The notes beneath the pieces are model-generated. The model was not told the origin of the DNA, did not search any database, and worked only from the letters and a program-made list of their open reading frames with translations. Source: Bacteroidales bacterium UBA1197 (GTDB lineage Bacteria; Bacteroidota; Bacteroidia; Bacteroidales; UBA932). From it: a stretch of DNA of 59,669 bases. A program made the translations under genes and the position numbers. Shown here one piece after another: positions 34,478-43,931 of this stretch (position 1 is the stretch's first letter; each line of letters begins with the position of its first letter). The stretch is taken from the NCBI GenBank assembly GCA_002309995.1, contig DBYB01000026.1, positions 1 through 59,669 of the forward strand, written 5' to 3'.

Positions 34478-36879
34478 TAAGGAGACTCTCATACTGCATT
34501 CTTGCCGCCCTGCTGCTCATCGCCTGCAACGGGGTGGAGCCGGATGCGCCCAAGGGCCCGTACATCGAGCTCAAGGTGCAGTGCAACGAGCTTCCGGAGA
34601 CCAAGGACGGATACAACGGCACTATGGACGGCGTAGACCGTTACAACGAGAACCTGATTTCCTACGTCGACTTTTTCTTCTTCCCTGGCACCGAGGCCAC
34701 CGGCCACGCCACGTTCCACGTGCGCAAGGAATCGGGCCAGAGGAATTTCGACGTTTTCCGTATAGACAACATCGATTCCGATGTCATCAACTCCAGGATA
34801 TTCCCCGTCATCCCCAACGACGTGCGCGACGCGATAGTCTTTGCCGTGGCTAATTATCCCGGGACTATGGTCGCCGACGAATCCGACCTGTCGGCTTATA
34901 CGATGGAGTATCTTGAAGGCCTGAGGGTAACTACCGATTTCGTTACTCCGGAGCGCCAGCCGTCGTTCGTAATGACCGGCCAGGCTGCGCTCGAATTCCG
35001 TGGCCGCAACCAGATTATGGCGGCTACCGGAAGCGTGCAGCTGTCGCGCCTCGCCTGCAAGATGACCGTTGCCGTCAAGATAGACGAGATGGTCATAATG
35101 GACAACCTGGAGGTGTGGTATCCTATGCTGGAGCAGATGGAGCTGTACCTTGTGGACGGGGCCAAGACCGTAAAACTCGGCGGCATCGACCCGGAGCCCG
35201 AGCATTTTTCCTACTCCAATAACAGGCGCAAGTTCGCCCGCCTGGTTTCCGACGGCGAGGGCGAGCACGTGGAGGCCATAATGGAAAAGACGGGAGACTA
35301 CTTCAACACCTACCCGATGTATATGTACCCGCAGAACTGGACCTACGGCGCCAGCACGGGTAATGATGCGGAACCGTACTTGAAACTGGTGCTCCCGTGG
35401 CGCAGGAGCTCGGAAAACGGGCACTACGCTACCCAGAAGCAGTTCTACTACAAGATAGTGATACCCGACGACCTGCGCGGCGACGAATTCCACCGCCGAT
35501 TCGTGCGCAACAACTGGTACCATTATAATATAGATGTAGCTATCCTCGGTGCCGAGACCGACGACGCTGCGGTTACAATTACCTCCGGTTCCTGCTTTAT
35601 GGTGTACTGGCAGGACAAGGACGTGGTGGTGAAGCAGGCGGAGATAGGCAGCGCACGCTACCTGTCCGTAGAGCGCAACGACTTCTCCCTCTACAACGTA
35701 AACGACGAGACCGTCCGTTACGTTACCAGCCACGCCGTAATAATCAAGCCCGGCAGCATCCGTGTTACCAGGCCGTACTACGGTGAATCTGCTGCTGGAA
35801 CCAATACTCTGGGAGGCACGGTGCGCAAGGCCGGAGCCAATGATATATACCCTGAGGGCTCCATGTATCTGGAGTACAGTCAAAGCCAGCGCGAGGCGAA
35901 GAACGGCGGCAAGGACTGGTTTACGAATACCGGCGTTGCCATAGAGTTCCATCACGAACTGGAGAACGACTATACTCTTGCGGACTTCGACTATTCGCCT
36001 TATACAATATCGTTCGCGCTCGTGCACGAGGACAGGCCCGACGATCCCGAATACACCAAGGAGATAAGCATTTACCAGCGCCCTGCCGTTTACATTGTGG
36101 CGACGGCGAATTCCGACGATACGGTCAAGAAGAAAGGGGATGTTTATACCTCTGATCATTGGGGCTACGTTTTCGTGGACGGTGAACAGATAGTCCGTCC
36201 CAGGAAAGGCAAGGATTCCGACCTGGGCCCTACCGTGCCGGAATGGCAGGCGCAAGGCTTCGATTACGGAGACGACCCGGAGGAGTACCACTGGCGTATC
36301 ATCTGGCTCACCGCAGGAAGCCGCGACATTTTCAAGATAAATGCCAGCGTGCTCCCTCCCAATGCCGATTTCGTGCTCGGGGATCCCAGAGTCGACGAGA
36401 TAGACAACCTTGGCAAGTCTTTCAACACTTTCGACGCCCTGGACGGAACCCGGCGCTCTCTTATGTATTACTATCCCACGGAGAGCTCCGACAGGACTGT
36501 GAATATGATGGCTCCCAGTTACCGTATCGCATCCAAGCACGGAGGCATTGAGTATGGCGGAATAGATTATCAGAGAGCCCTGTATCGTTGTGCAACCTAC
36601 CAGGAAGACGGCTTCCCGGCCGGCCGCTGGCGTCTTCCGACCAAGGGAGAGATACGTTTTATTGCTATGCTGTCGTCCAACAACGCCTTTACTTTCCTCT
36701 TCTCCCCGAATTCCGCGTACTGGTCTGCCAACGGCTGTGTGATTCCCAAGTCAGGGGGCGGCGTGGATGATTCAAACAAAACAGTAGCCCTTACCCGCTG
36801 CGTTTACGACACCTGGTATTGGGGTGACGAACAACAGGAAGACCGAAACCATCCTGTTTGGGGAGACGCACAGAGATGA
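34474..36879 (+). CDS. Large fimbrial tip-type lipoprotein with a C-terminal C-type-lectin-like/FISUMP-like domain
   Basis: 801 aa with a GTG start at 34474 overlapping the previous stop (GTGA). Lipobox LLLIAC. The N-terminal ~350 residues are fimbrillin-like (NLISYVDFFFFPG, VQLSRLACKMTVAV). The C-terminal ~150 residues hold ALYRCATYQEDG, then GRWRLPTKGEIRFIAML and YWSANGC, a pattern seen in adhesin-like domains of Bacteroidota surface proteins. It probably sits at or near the fibre tip and contacts the target (inference). Translation is coupled at both ends. Confidence 0.65.
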   Translation: MIRRLSYCILAALLLIACNGVEPDAPKGPYIELKVQCNELPETKDGYNGTMDGVDRYNENLISYVDFFFFPGTEATGHATFHVRKESGQRNFDVFRIDNIDSDVINSRIFPVIPNDVRDAIVFAVANYPGTMVADESDLSAYTMEYLEGLRVTTDFVTPERQPSFVMTGQAALEFRGRNQIMAATGSVQLSRLACKMTVAVKIDEMVIMDNLEVWYPMLEQMELYLVDGAKTVKLGGIDPEPEHFSYSNNRRKFARLVSDGEGEHVEAIMEKTGDYFNTYPMYMYPQNWTYGASTGNDAEPYLKLVLPWRRSSENGHYATQKQFYYKIVIPDDLRGDEFHRRFVRNNWYHYNIDVAILGAETDDAAVTITSGSCFMVYWQDKDVVVKQAEIGSARYLSVERNDFSLYNVNDETVRYVTSHAVIIKPGSIRVTRPYYGESAAGTNTLGGTVRKAGANDIYPEGSMYLEYSQSQREAKNGGKDWFTNTGVAIEFHHELENDYTLADFDYSPYTISFALVHEDRPDDPEYTKEISIYQRPAVYIVATANSDDTVKKKGDVYTSDHWGYVFVDGEQIVRPRKGKDSDLGPTVPEWQAQGFDYGDDPEEYHWRIIWLTAGSRDIFKINASVLPPNADFVLGDPRVDEIDNLGKSFNTFDALDGTRRSLMYYYPTESSDRTVNMMAPSYRIASKHGGIEYGGIDYQRALYRCATYQEDGFPAGRWRLPTKGEIRFIAMLSSNNAFTFLFSPNSAYWSANGCVIPKSGGGVDDSNKTVALTRCVYDTWYWGDEQQEDRNHPVWGDAQR

Positions 36880-39800
36880 GAAAATGGATGCTCATATTGC
36901 TGTCGTTCCTGGCGTTTGCCTGCGCCGGCGAGGTAGATTATACCCCGGCGCCTCCGGGCGAAGAAGAGGAGCTGGACGACCGCAAGGTGAAGATAGTCTT
37001 CGCCCTGCCTGCCCAGACCCCTATGCAGACAAGGGCTCTCGGCGAAGACGGTCCCGACGAGCCTATGCAGAATCTTTATCTGGCGGTATTCGGCAGCACG
37101 GGGTACCTTAAGGAGTACGTGCAGGCCACCCCTCTGGGCCTTCTTCCCGACAAATGGGTTTACAACGATCTCGAAGGTGTAGAGCGCTCAGTAGATCAGT
37201 ATTCTTACGAAGTTGTCCTTAGCCTCTCCGACAACACCAGATACATTCACTTCATTGGCAACGGCCCGTCCAGCATCACTTTCGGTTATGCCTCCAACGT
37301 AATGCCTATGCTGCTTTCCGAGAACGGAGAGCGCGCCTACTGGCAGATGATTACGGTGCCGCATATCATGGCCAGGAAGAGCAAGGAGAAGGATATATAT
37401 GTCGACGGCAAGGGAAACGAGGTATTTCCCGGTGACTTCATCGACGCCGACGGCAACAAGATTACCGACGGCACGGGTTACGTTGCCGACGACGAGACGC
37501 TTGGCTTCTTCGCCCACATCCCGCTCGTGCGCAACTGGGCCAAGATAGTGGTGATGAAGGACTTGGTAACCGACGAGGAAACCGGCCTGCCGAATGATCC
37601 TTACTTCGAGCCAATCAGCTATGCCGTGGTGAACGTGCCCAAGAGGGGAGCCGTGGCCCCACATTCTGCGGCGACCGGCTTCATTTCCAACTATCAGGAC
37701 TACGGATTTGCGGATCTGGAGAACGTCCTGAAGTATCCGGCCAACCTTCCTGCCGGCACGGCCTTCGACACCACCGTTCCTACTGCCGAGGATTTCGAGA
37801 ACGGAACTGGCGGCGTGGTTATGGTAAGCGATCCGGACAACGCTGTATATCTTTACGAGCGCCCGGTACCGTCGGACAAGATTCCGGCATCCTCCGTTAT
37901 CGTTTATGGCACTTACCTCAATCCTGATCCTGAAGAGAGCGCCTATTACGGCAAGAACTATTTTTATAAGGTAGACCTGATGGAGAACGCGGAGTATTAT
38001 CCAATATACCGCAATTTCAAGTATCAGGTGCTGATACACAAGATACGCTCCCACGGGCACTATTCTCCTGCGGCCGCAGCAGCTGCAGCAGGAAGCGCCG
38101 ACGTTTCCGCCGACATCAACACCAGTTCGCTGAACGACATCTCCGACGGCGACGCGCGTCTGGTCATCCGTCCAGATATGGCGAGGACATTCATCCTTCC
38201 GCAGACCGATAACACTATTTATTCGGCTTACTTTATGAAGGACGTGCACGATGGCATCGTGGATATGGACCCCTCCAGCGTAACCGTGACCCTGTTGCCG
38301 CGCTCTTATGGCGGAGAAGATATCATCCACGACCTGAGCATCGACGCACCCGAGACTTCCGGTGAGGAGACCGGCTGGCGCACCATACATTTCTCTACCG
38401 TGTCGCCCGGTCTTGCCATCAGCACCCAGACCATACGTGTGCAGGGCAACTATAAGTCCTCTGCCGGCAAGAAGATGCGCCTGTATCGCGACATAGTCAT
38501 AACCGTGCAGCAGAAGCAGCCTATGATTGTCAAATGCGGCAAGGAAAAGGTTGCCAACTTGAAAGGCAGCGAGCAGTGGCTGGACATAAGCATCCCCGAC
38601 GGTCTGGTGGAGTCTATGTTCCCCCTGCATTTCCAGATAGAGGCCGAGGCCCTTACCCTCACTCCGGACGACACCAAGCCGAACAACAACCTGCCGGTAG
38701 ATTCCGGAGTGTCCCTTTCCGGCTCAGGCAAGCCGGCGTTCCATTTCGTGCGCACGCTTTCCTGGGACGAATACAGGTCGCTGACCCTCACGATGGACGA
38801 TGACGACTTCTCCTGGCGTACTTTTACCTGCTACTTCAAGACCAACAGGAATGAGAGTTCCACCAACATATTGGTAACCAACGAGTTCTTCAACTCTGCA
38901 AGCGATTCGTTCTACACTTTCGTGGACGATGAGTTCCGCAAGCTGTGGTTCTCTTCAACGATTCCCGCCACTGAGGATGCTCCAGTTTCCGTTGATATTA
39001 CTATGCGCGAGGATCCGGGGCATACTTATCCCGACGATTTCCCCGTGGTAATGATGACAATGTCAGGCGTGCGCCCGTCGCCCGATTCCGATGTGGTGTA
39101 CGACGAGTATCTGCGCAAGTGGGTGTTCAGGCCGACGCAGGCCGATATGACCCTTGATTTCCTGACCACCGACACCGGAGGCGATGTATTCATCACTTTC
39201 CAGGCGGACGGATATCTGGAGACGACTATCAGATCCTGCAAATTCTCCAACGTGCTCCTTGTGGACGGCCACCCGCTGAAGAGCGGAGGTAATTCCAACG
39301 TGATTCTGGGCCACGTGAACAGGGATGCCAACAAGACCATACTTCTCCAGTATTACGAGGACCCCAACGGTATGGGCGTGCCGGTGTGGATTAAAGACCT
39401 GCAGGGCCTGGTTTACAACAGCCCTGCTTCCGGCAGTTTCCCCACCGTGGGCTTGCAGAATAATGATGCCAGTTCGAAGCTGTTCAGGGAGATAGACTTC
39501 AAGACCCCCAAGACAAGGAGCGCCGATCCCGTTTCCCTGACCCTGTGCGCTAATGGATACGCAGAATTTCCCATTTCCGTGGGCCGTTTTGACGGTAACT
39601 TCTATACCAAGGATTACGGATACACCGCTTTATCGACCAGCAATACTTCCGTGAATGTAGTAATCGACGGCTACCACGGATGCGATGTCACTTTCAGCGA
39701 GATTTCCGACATAAAAGGTAAAGGTTCATCCCCCGAAGGAATTATACTCGATGCCGGCGGTACATACACCGTCACTTTCTCGCTGAACGGCCAAACGGAC

Positions 39801-40052
39801 CGCAAGCTTTACTACGTTCATTTCATTATGCGCCCCAACTTCAACTGGAACGGCACCAAGCAGGACCTGTTCCCTGTAAGCGTAACGCCCTCCGTTGGAA
39901 CGTACAGCAGATGGGGCAACAACAGCACCGACTTTATCTGGAACATCCCTGCAAATACCCGGGAAGCCAGCATCACCTTCCAGGCAAGTGAAAGCTGCCC
40001 GATAAACATATCGGGCTTCAATATCAAGACTTACAGGGGGACGTTCAATTAG
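36876..40052 (+). CDS. Very large fimbrial tip lipoprotein (possibly DUF4906-type)
   Basis: 1058 aa from the ATG at 36876, overlapping the previous stop (ATGA). The signal peptide ends FLAFAC (Cys16). An acidic linker follows, then a fimbrillin-like domain (LYLAVFGSTGYLKEYV) and several beta-sandwich-like regions to the C-terminus. A run of eight alanines (AAAAAAAA, around residue 400) forms a probable flexible or helical linker. Its size and its position as the last gene of a fimbrial operon fit a tip adhesin. Its stop overlaps the stop of the convergent antiporter gene by 4 nt, leaving no room for a terminator between them. Confidence 0.6.
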   Translation: MRKWMLILLSFLAFACAGEVDYTPAPPGEEEELDDRKVKIVFALPAQTPMQTRALGEDGPDEPMQNLYLAVFGSTGYLKEYVQATPLGLLPDKWVYNDLEGVERSVDQYSYEVVLSLSDNTRYIHFIGNGPSSITFGYASNVMPMLLSENGERAYWQMITVPHIMARKSKEKDIYVDGKGNEVFPGDFIDADGNKITDGTGYVADDETLGFFAHIPLVRNWAKIVVMKDLVTDEETGLPNDPYFEPISYAVVNVPKRGAVAPHSAATGFISNYQDYGFADLENVLKYPANLPAGTAFDTTVPTAEDFENGTGGVVMVSDPDNAVYLYERPVPSDKIPASSVIVYGTYLNPDPEESAYYGKNYFYKVDLMENAEYYPIYRNFKYQVLIHKIRSHGHYSPAAAAAAAGSADVSADINTSSLNDISDGDARLVIRPDMARTFILPQTDNTIYSAYFMKDVHDGIVDMDPSSVTVTLLPRSYGGEDIIHDLSIDAPETSGEETGWRTIHFSTVSPGLAISTQTIRVQGNYKSSAGKKMRLYRDIVITVQQKQPMIVKCGKEKVANLKGSEQWLDISIPDGLVESMFPLHFQIEAEALTLTPDDTKPNNNLPVDSGVSLSGSGKPAFHFVRTLSWDEYRSLTLTMDDDDFSWRTFTCYFKTNRNESSTNILVTNEFFNSASDSFYTFVDDEFRKLWFSSTIPATEDAPVSVDITMREDPGHTYPDDFPVVMMTMSGVRPSPDSDVVYDEYLRKWVFRPTQADMTLDFLTTDTGGDVFITFQADGYLETTIRSCKFSNVLLVDGHPLKSGGNSNVILGHVNRDANKTILLQYYEDPNGMGVPVWIKDLQGLVYNSPASGSFPTVGLQNNDASSKLFREIDFKTPKTRSADPVSLTLCANGYAEFPISVGRFDGNFYTKDYGYTALSTSNTSVNVVIDGYHGCDVTFSEISDIKGKGSSPEGIILDAGGTYTVTFSLNGQTDRKLYYVHFIMRPNFNWNGTKQDLFPVSVTPSVGTYSRWGNNSTDFIWNIPANTREASITFQASESCPINISGFNIKTYRGTFN

Positions 40053-41539
40053 TCGTCCGACTCTCCCATTATGATGACCAGATGGTCGCCGGGGAACAGT
40101 TTCATACTGCCGTGCGGCACGAGCATCTTGTCGTCGCGCTTCACCATCATAACGCGAATGCCGTGCGGCAGGCCCATTTCGCGCAGGGTGCCGTTGCCGA
40201 CGAGGTCGGCTTCGGTAACGGTATGGTCGCGCAGCATACCCATCTCTTCGGGAATCTCCATTCCGAAGGTCTCGGCCTGCGAAGGGATGTCGTAACTGAG
40301 TCCGAGCCACTTGGAAAGCGGCACCAGCGTCATTCCCTGCAACAGCATGGAGACCAGAGTGACAATGAACACTATGTTGAAGATATCCGACGCGCCGTCG
40401 ATTCCCATGACCACAGGATACAGGGCGAACAGGATGGGGCCTGCGCCCCTGAGGCCCACCCAGGAGGTGAACAGTTTGGCCTTGAACGGCAGTTTGCGGA
40501 AGGGGAGCAGGCTCAGGAACACGCTGGCCGGCCTTGCCACGAACATCATAAACAGGGCAATCATCAGCGCCGGTATCAAGACGGGCGGCATCTGGCTGGG
40601 CCTGGCGAGGAGTCCCAGCATAAGGAACATCAGCAGCTGCATCAGCCAGGTCATACCGTCGAAGAACTTGAGAACGTCTTTTTTCTGCGGTATCGTGGCG
40701 TTGTTGCCGATGATGATGGCGCAGACGTAAAGTGCCAGGAGGCCGTTGCCCTTGAGCATACCGGCGAGACCGCTGGAAAAGAACGCCGAGCTGAGTATGA
40801 GGATGGAATACAGCGAGGCGCCGGGCAGTTTAATCTTTTTGACAATCAGGACCGTGAGATAACCCACTCCAAGGCCCACTCCGAAGCCTGCGCCCATCTG
40901 TAGCACCAGGGCCAGAACTCCCTCCAGTGTCATCAGGAAGGGGCCTTTACCCTCCGGAATTGCAACCACCAGCGAAGTGAGCATAATGGTCAGCAGGTAA
41001 GCCATAGGGTCGTTACTGCCCGATTCCAGCTCCAGCATCGGGCCGAGGTTGTGCTTGAATCGCAGGTTACGCCCGCGCAGGAGCGAGAACACGGAAGCGG
41101 AGTCCGTGGAAGACATAATGAAGGCCATCAGGAAGCAACCTATGAGGGAACTTCCCAGAATCCCGAAAACCTTGCCGGCTATCATATAGATGAAGCCGCC
41201 CGTAAGCATACCGGTGATGAAAACCCCAAGGGTGGCTAACAGTACACCCTGCTTCATCATCGGCTTGATGTCGGAGAGCGACGTCTCCAGACCGCCGGTG
41301 AACAGGATTATCGTCATTGCGAAATGCCCTATTGACTCTGCGAGTTCGTAGTCCTCGAACTCCAGGCCCAGACCGTCCTGGCCTACGACCATACCTATAA
41401 TAAGGAACAGGAGCAGGGAAGGAACGCCGAAGCGGGCTCCCACCTTGGTCATCATTATGGCGGCGAACACCAGGATAGACGACAGCAGCAGGAGGTTCTC
41501 CGACAGCAGGTTGACGGAAAAGATGGCCAGCGGAAGCAT
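40049..41539 (-). CDS. CPA1-type K+(or Na+)/H+ antiporter with TrkA-C domain
   Basis: 496 aa, with twelve or so membrane segments of the Na+/H+ exchanger family (GVPSLLLFLIIGMVVGQDGLG; STDSASVFSLLRGRNL; ELESGSNDPMAYLL, which contains the ion-binding Asp pattern). A cytoplasmic RCK/TrkA-C-like domain covers about residues 405-490 (GTLREMGLPHGIRVMMVKRD and FPGDHLVIIMG). The closest match by architecture is the NhaP2/CvrA potassium-proton antiporter group. It is the last gene of an eight-gene operon; the ATG shares one base with the STAS stop (TGATG). RCK-C domains often bind nucleotides, which is suggestive beside an alarmone synthetase (inference). Confidence 0.9.
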   Translation of the reverse strand: MLPLAIFSVNLLSENLLLLSSILVFAAIMMTKVGARFGVPSLLLFLIIGMVVGQDGLGLEFEDYELAESIGHFAMTIILFTGGLETSLSDIKPMMKQGVLLATLGVFITGMLTGGFIYMIAGKVFGILGSSLIGCFLMAFIMSSTDSASVFSLLRGRNLRFKHNLGPMLELESGSNDPMAYLLTIMLTSLVVAIPEGKGPFLMTLEGVLALVLQMGAGFGVGLGVGYLTVLIVKKIKLPGASLYSILILSSAFFSSGLAGMLKGNGLLALYVCAIIIGNNATIPQKKDVLKFFDGMTWLMQLLMFLMLGLLARPSQMPPVLIPALMIALFMMFVARPASVFLSLLPFRKLPFKAKLFTSWVGLRGAGPILFALYPVVMGIDGASDIFNIVFIVTLVSMLLQGMTLVPLSKWLGLSYDIPSQAETFGMEIPEEMGMLRDHTVTEADLVGNGTLREMGLPHGIRVMMVKRDDKMLVPHGSMKLFPGDHLVIIMGESDD

Positions 41540-41844
41540 CAGCCTTCTATCTTGAACAGGTTAAGGAATCCGGTCATCACGAAGATCTGGCGGATTTCAT
41601 TGGAAATGTTCTTGATGATCACGTCGCCGCCCTTGCCTGCGGCTGCCTTGCGCAGCGACAGGAAGAGGCGGAGACCGGAGCTGGAGATGTAAGCAAGATC
41701 CTTGCAGTCAAGGATGACCACTCCGGAAGCCTCTGCTTCCAGCGATTCGAACATAGGCGCGATTTCCAGACATGCAGGGGTGTCCATTCGTCCTTCCAGG
41801 CGTGCAATCGTTACGCCGTTCTCTTTTTCGATGTTGACGTTCAT
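41539..41844 (-). CDS. STAS-domain anti-sigma-factor-antagonist-like protein
   Basis: 101 aa. VVILDCKDLAYISSSGLRLF carries the SSSGLR phosphorylation motif of SpoIIAA/RsbV-type proteins. The start overlaps the end of the SpoIIE/HATPase gene (ATGA), the normal pairing of substrate and phosphatase/kinase. Its close paralogue at 22771-23073 has lost its phosphatase partner. No sigma factor is encoded in the window, so the regulated target is elsewhere or is not a sigma factor. Confidence 0.92.
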   Translation of the reverse strand: MNVNIEKENGVTIARLEGRMDTPACLEIAPMFESLEAEASGVVILDCKDLAYISSSGLRLFLSLRKAAAGKGGDVIIKNISNEIRQIFVMTGFLNLFKIEG

Positions 41845-43931
41845 TTTATTTCAAGTTTTTTTATCATTGTCAGTATGTTCTTTCCTCCTTCGCGGCGGTA
41901 GGTTACCTCGTCCATAAGATGCCTTACCAGGTGTATTCCGAGCCCTCCTATCGGCCGCTCCTCCACGGACAGGTCTATGTTGGCCTGCGGCGCGGCGGTG
42001 GGGTCGAAGGGCTTGCCGCTGTCGGTCAGCGTGAACTCCAGGGAATCGCCGTTGAGGGCGGCTTCCAGTTCCACGGAGCCTTCGGTGTCCTTGGGATATG
42101 CGTACAGCACTACGTTTGTGACGGCCTCTTCCAGGGCCAGGTTGAGGTTCATCTCTTCAGCTGTACTTAGATGCTTGCTGTTGGCTATGGTACTCACGAA
42201 GTCCGCCAGTTTGGAAATCTGCTTCACATCGTTGTGCATCACCAGGATGTGCCGCTGCGGCTTCACAGACTGGTCCGGCAGGTAGTGGATGAACAGCATT
42301 GTGAGGTCGTCGCTCTGGGGGGCGCCGTTTACAAAGCCTTCCACGGCAGTCTGCATAGCTTTAAGGTGGTCGATGGAACTTCTGCGCTCGTGCAGCACCG
42401 TCTCCATACGGTCTTCGCCGAACTGGTCGTGCTCGGCATTCTCGGCCTCGGTAAGTCCGTCCGTATAGAGGAAGAGAGCGTCGTCGTAATGCAGGTCTAT
42501 GCTCTGCTCGGTGAAGTCCATTCCAGGCAGCACGCCGAGTGGCACGTTGGGTACAACGTCAAGATGGCGAATGTGGTCGGTGAGTATGAGCGGGGGATTA
42601 TGGCCTGCGTTGCAGTATTTCATATGGCCGGTTTTGAGGTCCATTACTCCCAGGAAGAAGGTCACGAACATATTGTTCTCGTTGGTCTCGGCAACCGAAT
42701 CGTTCATTCCGGACACAATCTTTGCCGGGCTTTCTTCGTGGGCCGACTGGGCGCGGAAGAGGCTCCTCGTTACGGCCATCACCAGTGATGCCGGTACGCC
42801 CTTGCCGCTAACGTCGCCAATGCAGAAGAAGAGCTTTTCGTCGCGTATGAAGTAGTCGTACAGGTCGCCGCCAACTTCCTTGGCCGGGATGATGGAGGCT
42901 GCGAAATCCAGGTCGGAACGCTCCGGGAACGGAGGGAACGTCTTGGGAATCATAGCCATCTGTATGTTATGGCCGATCTTCAGTTCGTTCTGCATCACTT
43001 CCCGCTGCTTGTCCAGGTCCTGATACTTTTTCTGGCTTCTGGCCACTGCTATCAGCAGCACGGCTATCATTATGAGACCTATAGTCTGGAACAGGATGAC
43101 GTAGAAATCAACCTTCTTCAACACGCTGAGAAGTTCGGTCTCGGGAATCGTGACGGACATTTCCCAGCCTGTCCTTTCTACGAGCGAGGAATATGTCTGG
43201 CATTTCTCGCCGGGCTCCAGCGGGCCGCCGGTGCTAACGATTTCCTTGCCCAGGCGGCTGGTTATTTTACTTACGGCGCGGTTGTAGGTTTCGATGCTGT
43301 CCACCACGGAACTCAGCCAGCTCAGGGAAATGTCGGCTGTAAGGACGGCCGCAGCGTGGCCCGTATAGTCTTTCACGGGCACGGAATACGTAACCATAAG
43401 CATTTCGCCGCCACCCTCGTCGAAGTAGGGCTCGGACCAGTATGGACCATCCTGTTCAATGGGCATTGTGAACCATTCCCAAGAAGGGTAATCGTATTCT
43501 TCTGTTGCCAGGGATGAATTCTTTACTTCTCCGGTGTTGAGATCCCTATAGGAATAGGGTGCGCACAGCGGATAATCCTTGCTGTATCCGGGAACCAGGG
43601 CGAGTGCGGCGCCAACCAGGATTGGATTGTCTTTCACCAGGCGGCGCGGGATTCTCCATATACTGTCCTGATTTGAAAGGCACCAGCGGGCAGTCCTCAT
43701 ATTATTGTTTACGGCCGTCTCAGCCTGGTTGAGGATATTCATTATTTCGCTCTTTGCCCAGTCCAGCTCGCTGGCGGCCCTCAGGGATGCCTCGCGCCTT
43801 ATGCCTTCCCTGGAGAAGTAACTCTGGATGAGGTTGGTGGCCGTAAGTGTCACGGCTGCAACTATAACCAGCAGCAGCCTGGAGACAACAGACGTAATCT
43901 TGCTTAGGGTCGCGTTCGGTTTCCTTTTCAT
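41841..43931 (-). CDS. Membrane sensor with SpoIIE-type PP2C phosphatase and HATPase (anti-sigma kinase) domains
   Basis: 696 aa. A membrane helix at about 15-37, an extracytoplasmic dCache-like sensor (about 40-285, with ILVGAALALVPGY and VPVKDYTGHAAAVLTADIS), a second helix at about 290-315, a SpoIIE phosphatase domain (about 345-545, with AKEVGGDLYDYF and CIGDVSGKGVPASLVMA), and a C-terminal HATPase_c domain (about 560-690, with NLALEEAVTNVVLYAYP and GLGIHLVRHLMDEV). Phosphatase and kinase for the same STAS protein are therefore fused in one receptor. The stop overlaps the STAS start and the start overlaps the upstream kinase-like gene (4 nt each). Confidence 0.93.
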   Translation of the reverse strand: MKRKPNATLSKITSVVSRLLLVIVAAVTLTATNLIQSYFSREGIRREASLRAASELDWAKSEIMNILNQAETAVNNNMRTARWCLSNQDSIWRIPRRLVKDNPILVGAALALVPGYSKDYPLCAPYSYRDLNTGEVKNSSLATEEYDYPSWEWFTMPIEQDGPYWSEPYFDEGGGEMLMVTYSVPVKDYTGHAAAVLTADISLSWLSSVVDSIETYNRAVSKITSRLGKEIVSTGGPLEPGEKCQTYSSLVERTGWEMSVTIPETELLSVLKKVDFYVILFQTIGLIMIAVLLIAVARSQKKYQDLDKQREVMQNELKIGHNIQMAMIPKTFPPFPERSDLDFAASIIPAKEVGGDLYDYFIRDEKLFFCIGDVSGKGVPASLVMAVTRSLFRAQSAHEESPAKIVSGMNDSVAETNENNMFVTFFLGVMDLKTGHMKYCNAGHNPPLILTDHIRHLDVVPNVPLGVLPGMDFTEQSIDLHYDDALFLYTDGLTEAENAEHDQFGEDRMETVLHERRSSIDHLKAMQTAVEGFVNGAPQSDDLTMLFIHYLPDQSVKPQRHILVMHNDVKQISKLADFVSTIANSKHLSTAEEMNLNLALEEAVTNVVLYAYPKDTEGSVELEAALNGDSLEFTLTDSGKPFDPTAAPQANIDLSVEERPIGGLGIHLVRHLMDEVTYRREGGKNILTMIKKLEIK

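Noticed and set aside
34489..36540. 683-codon minus-strand frame opposite the tip-type fimbrial gene
   Set aside because: Antisense shadow of a GC-rich coding region; no recognisable domain, while the plus-strand frame fits the operon with overlapping stops and starts.
37188..38630. 480-codon minus-strand frame in the 1058-aa fimbrial gene
   Set aside because: No domain, no suitable start, and it lies wholly inside a supported gene.
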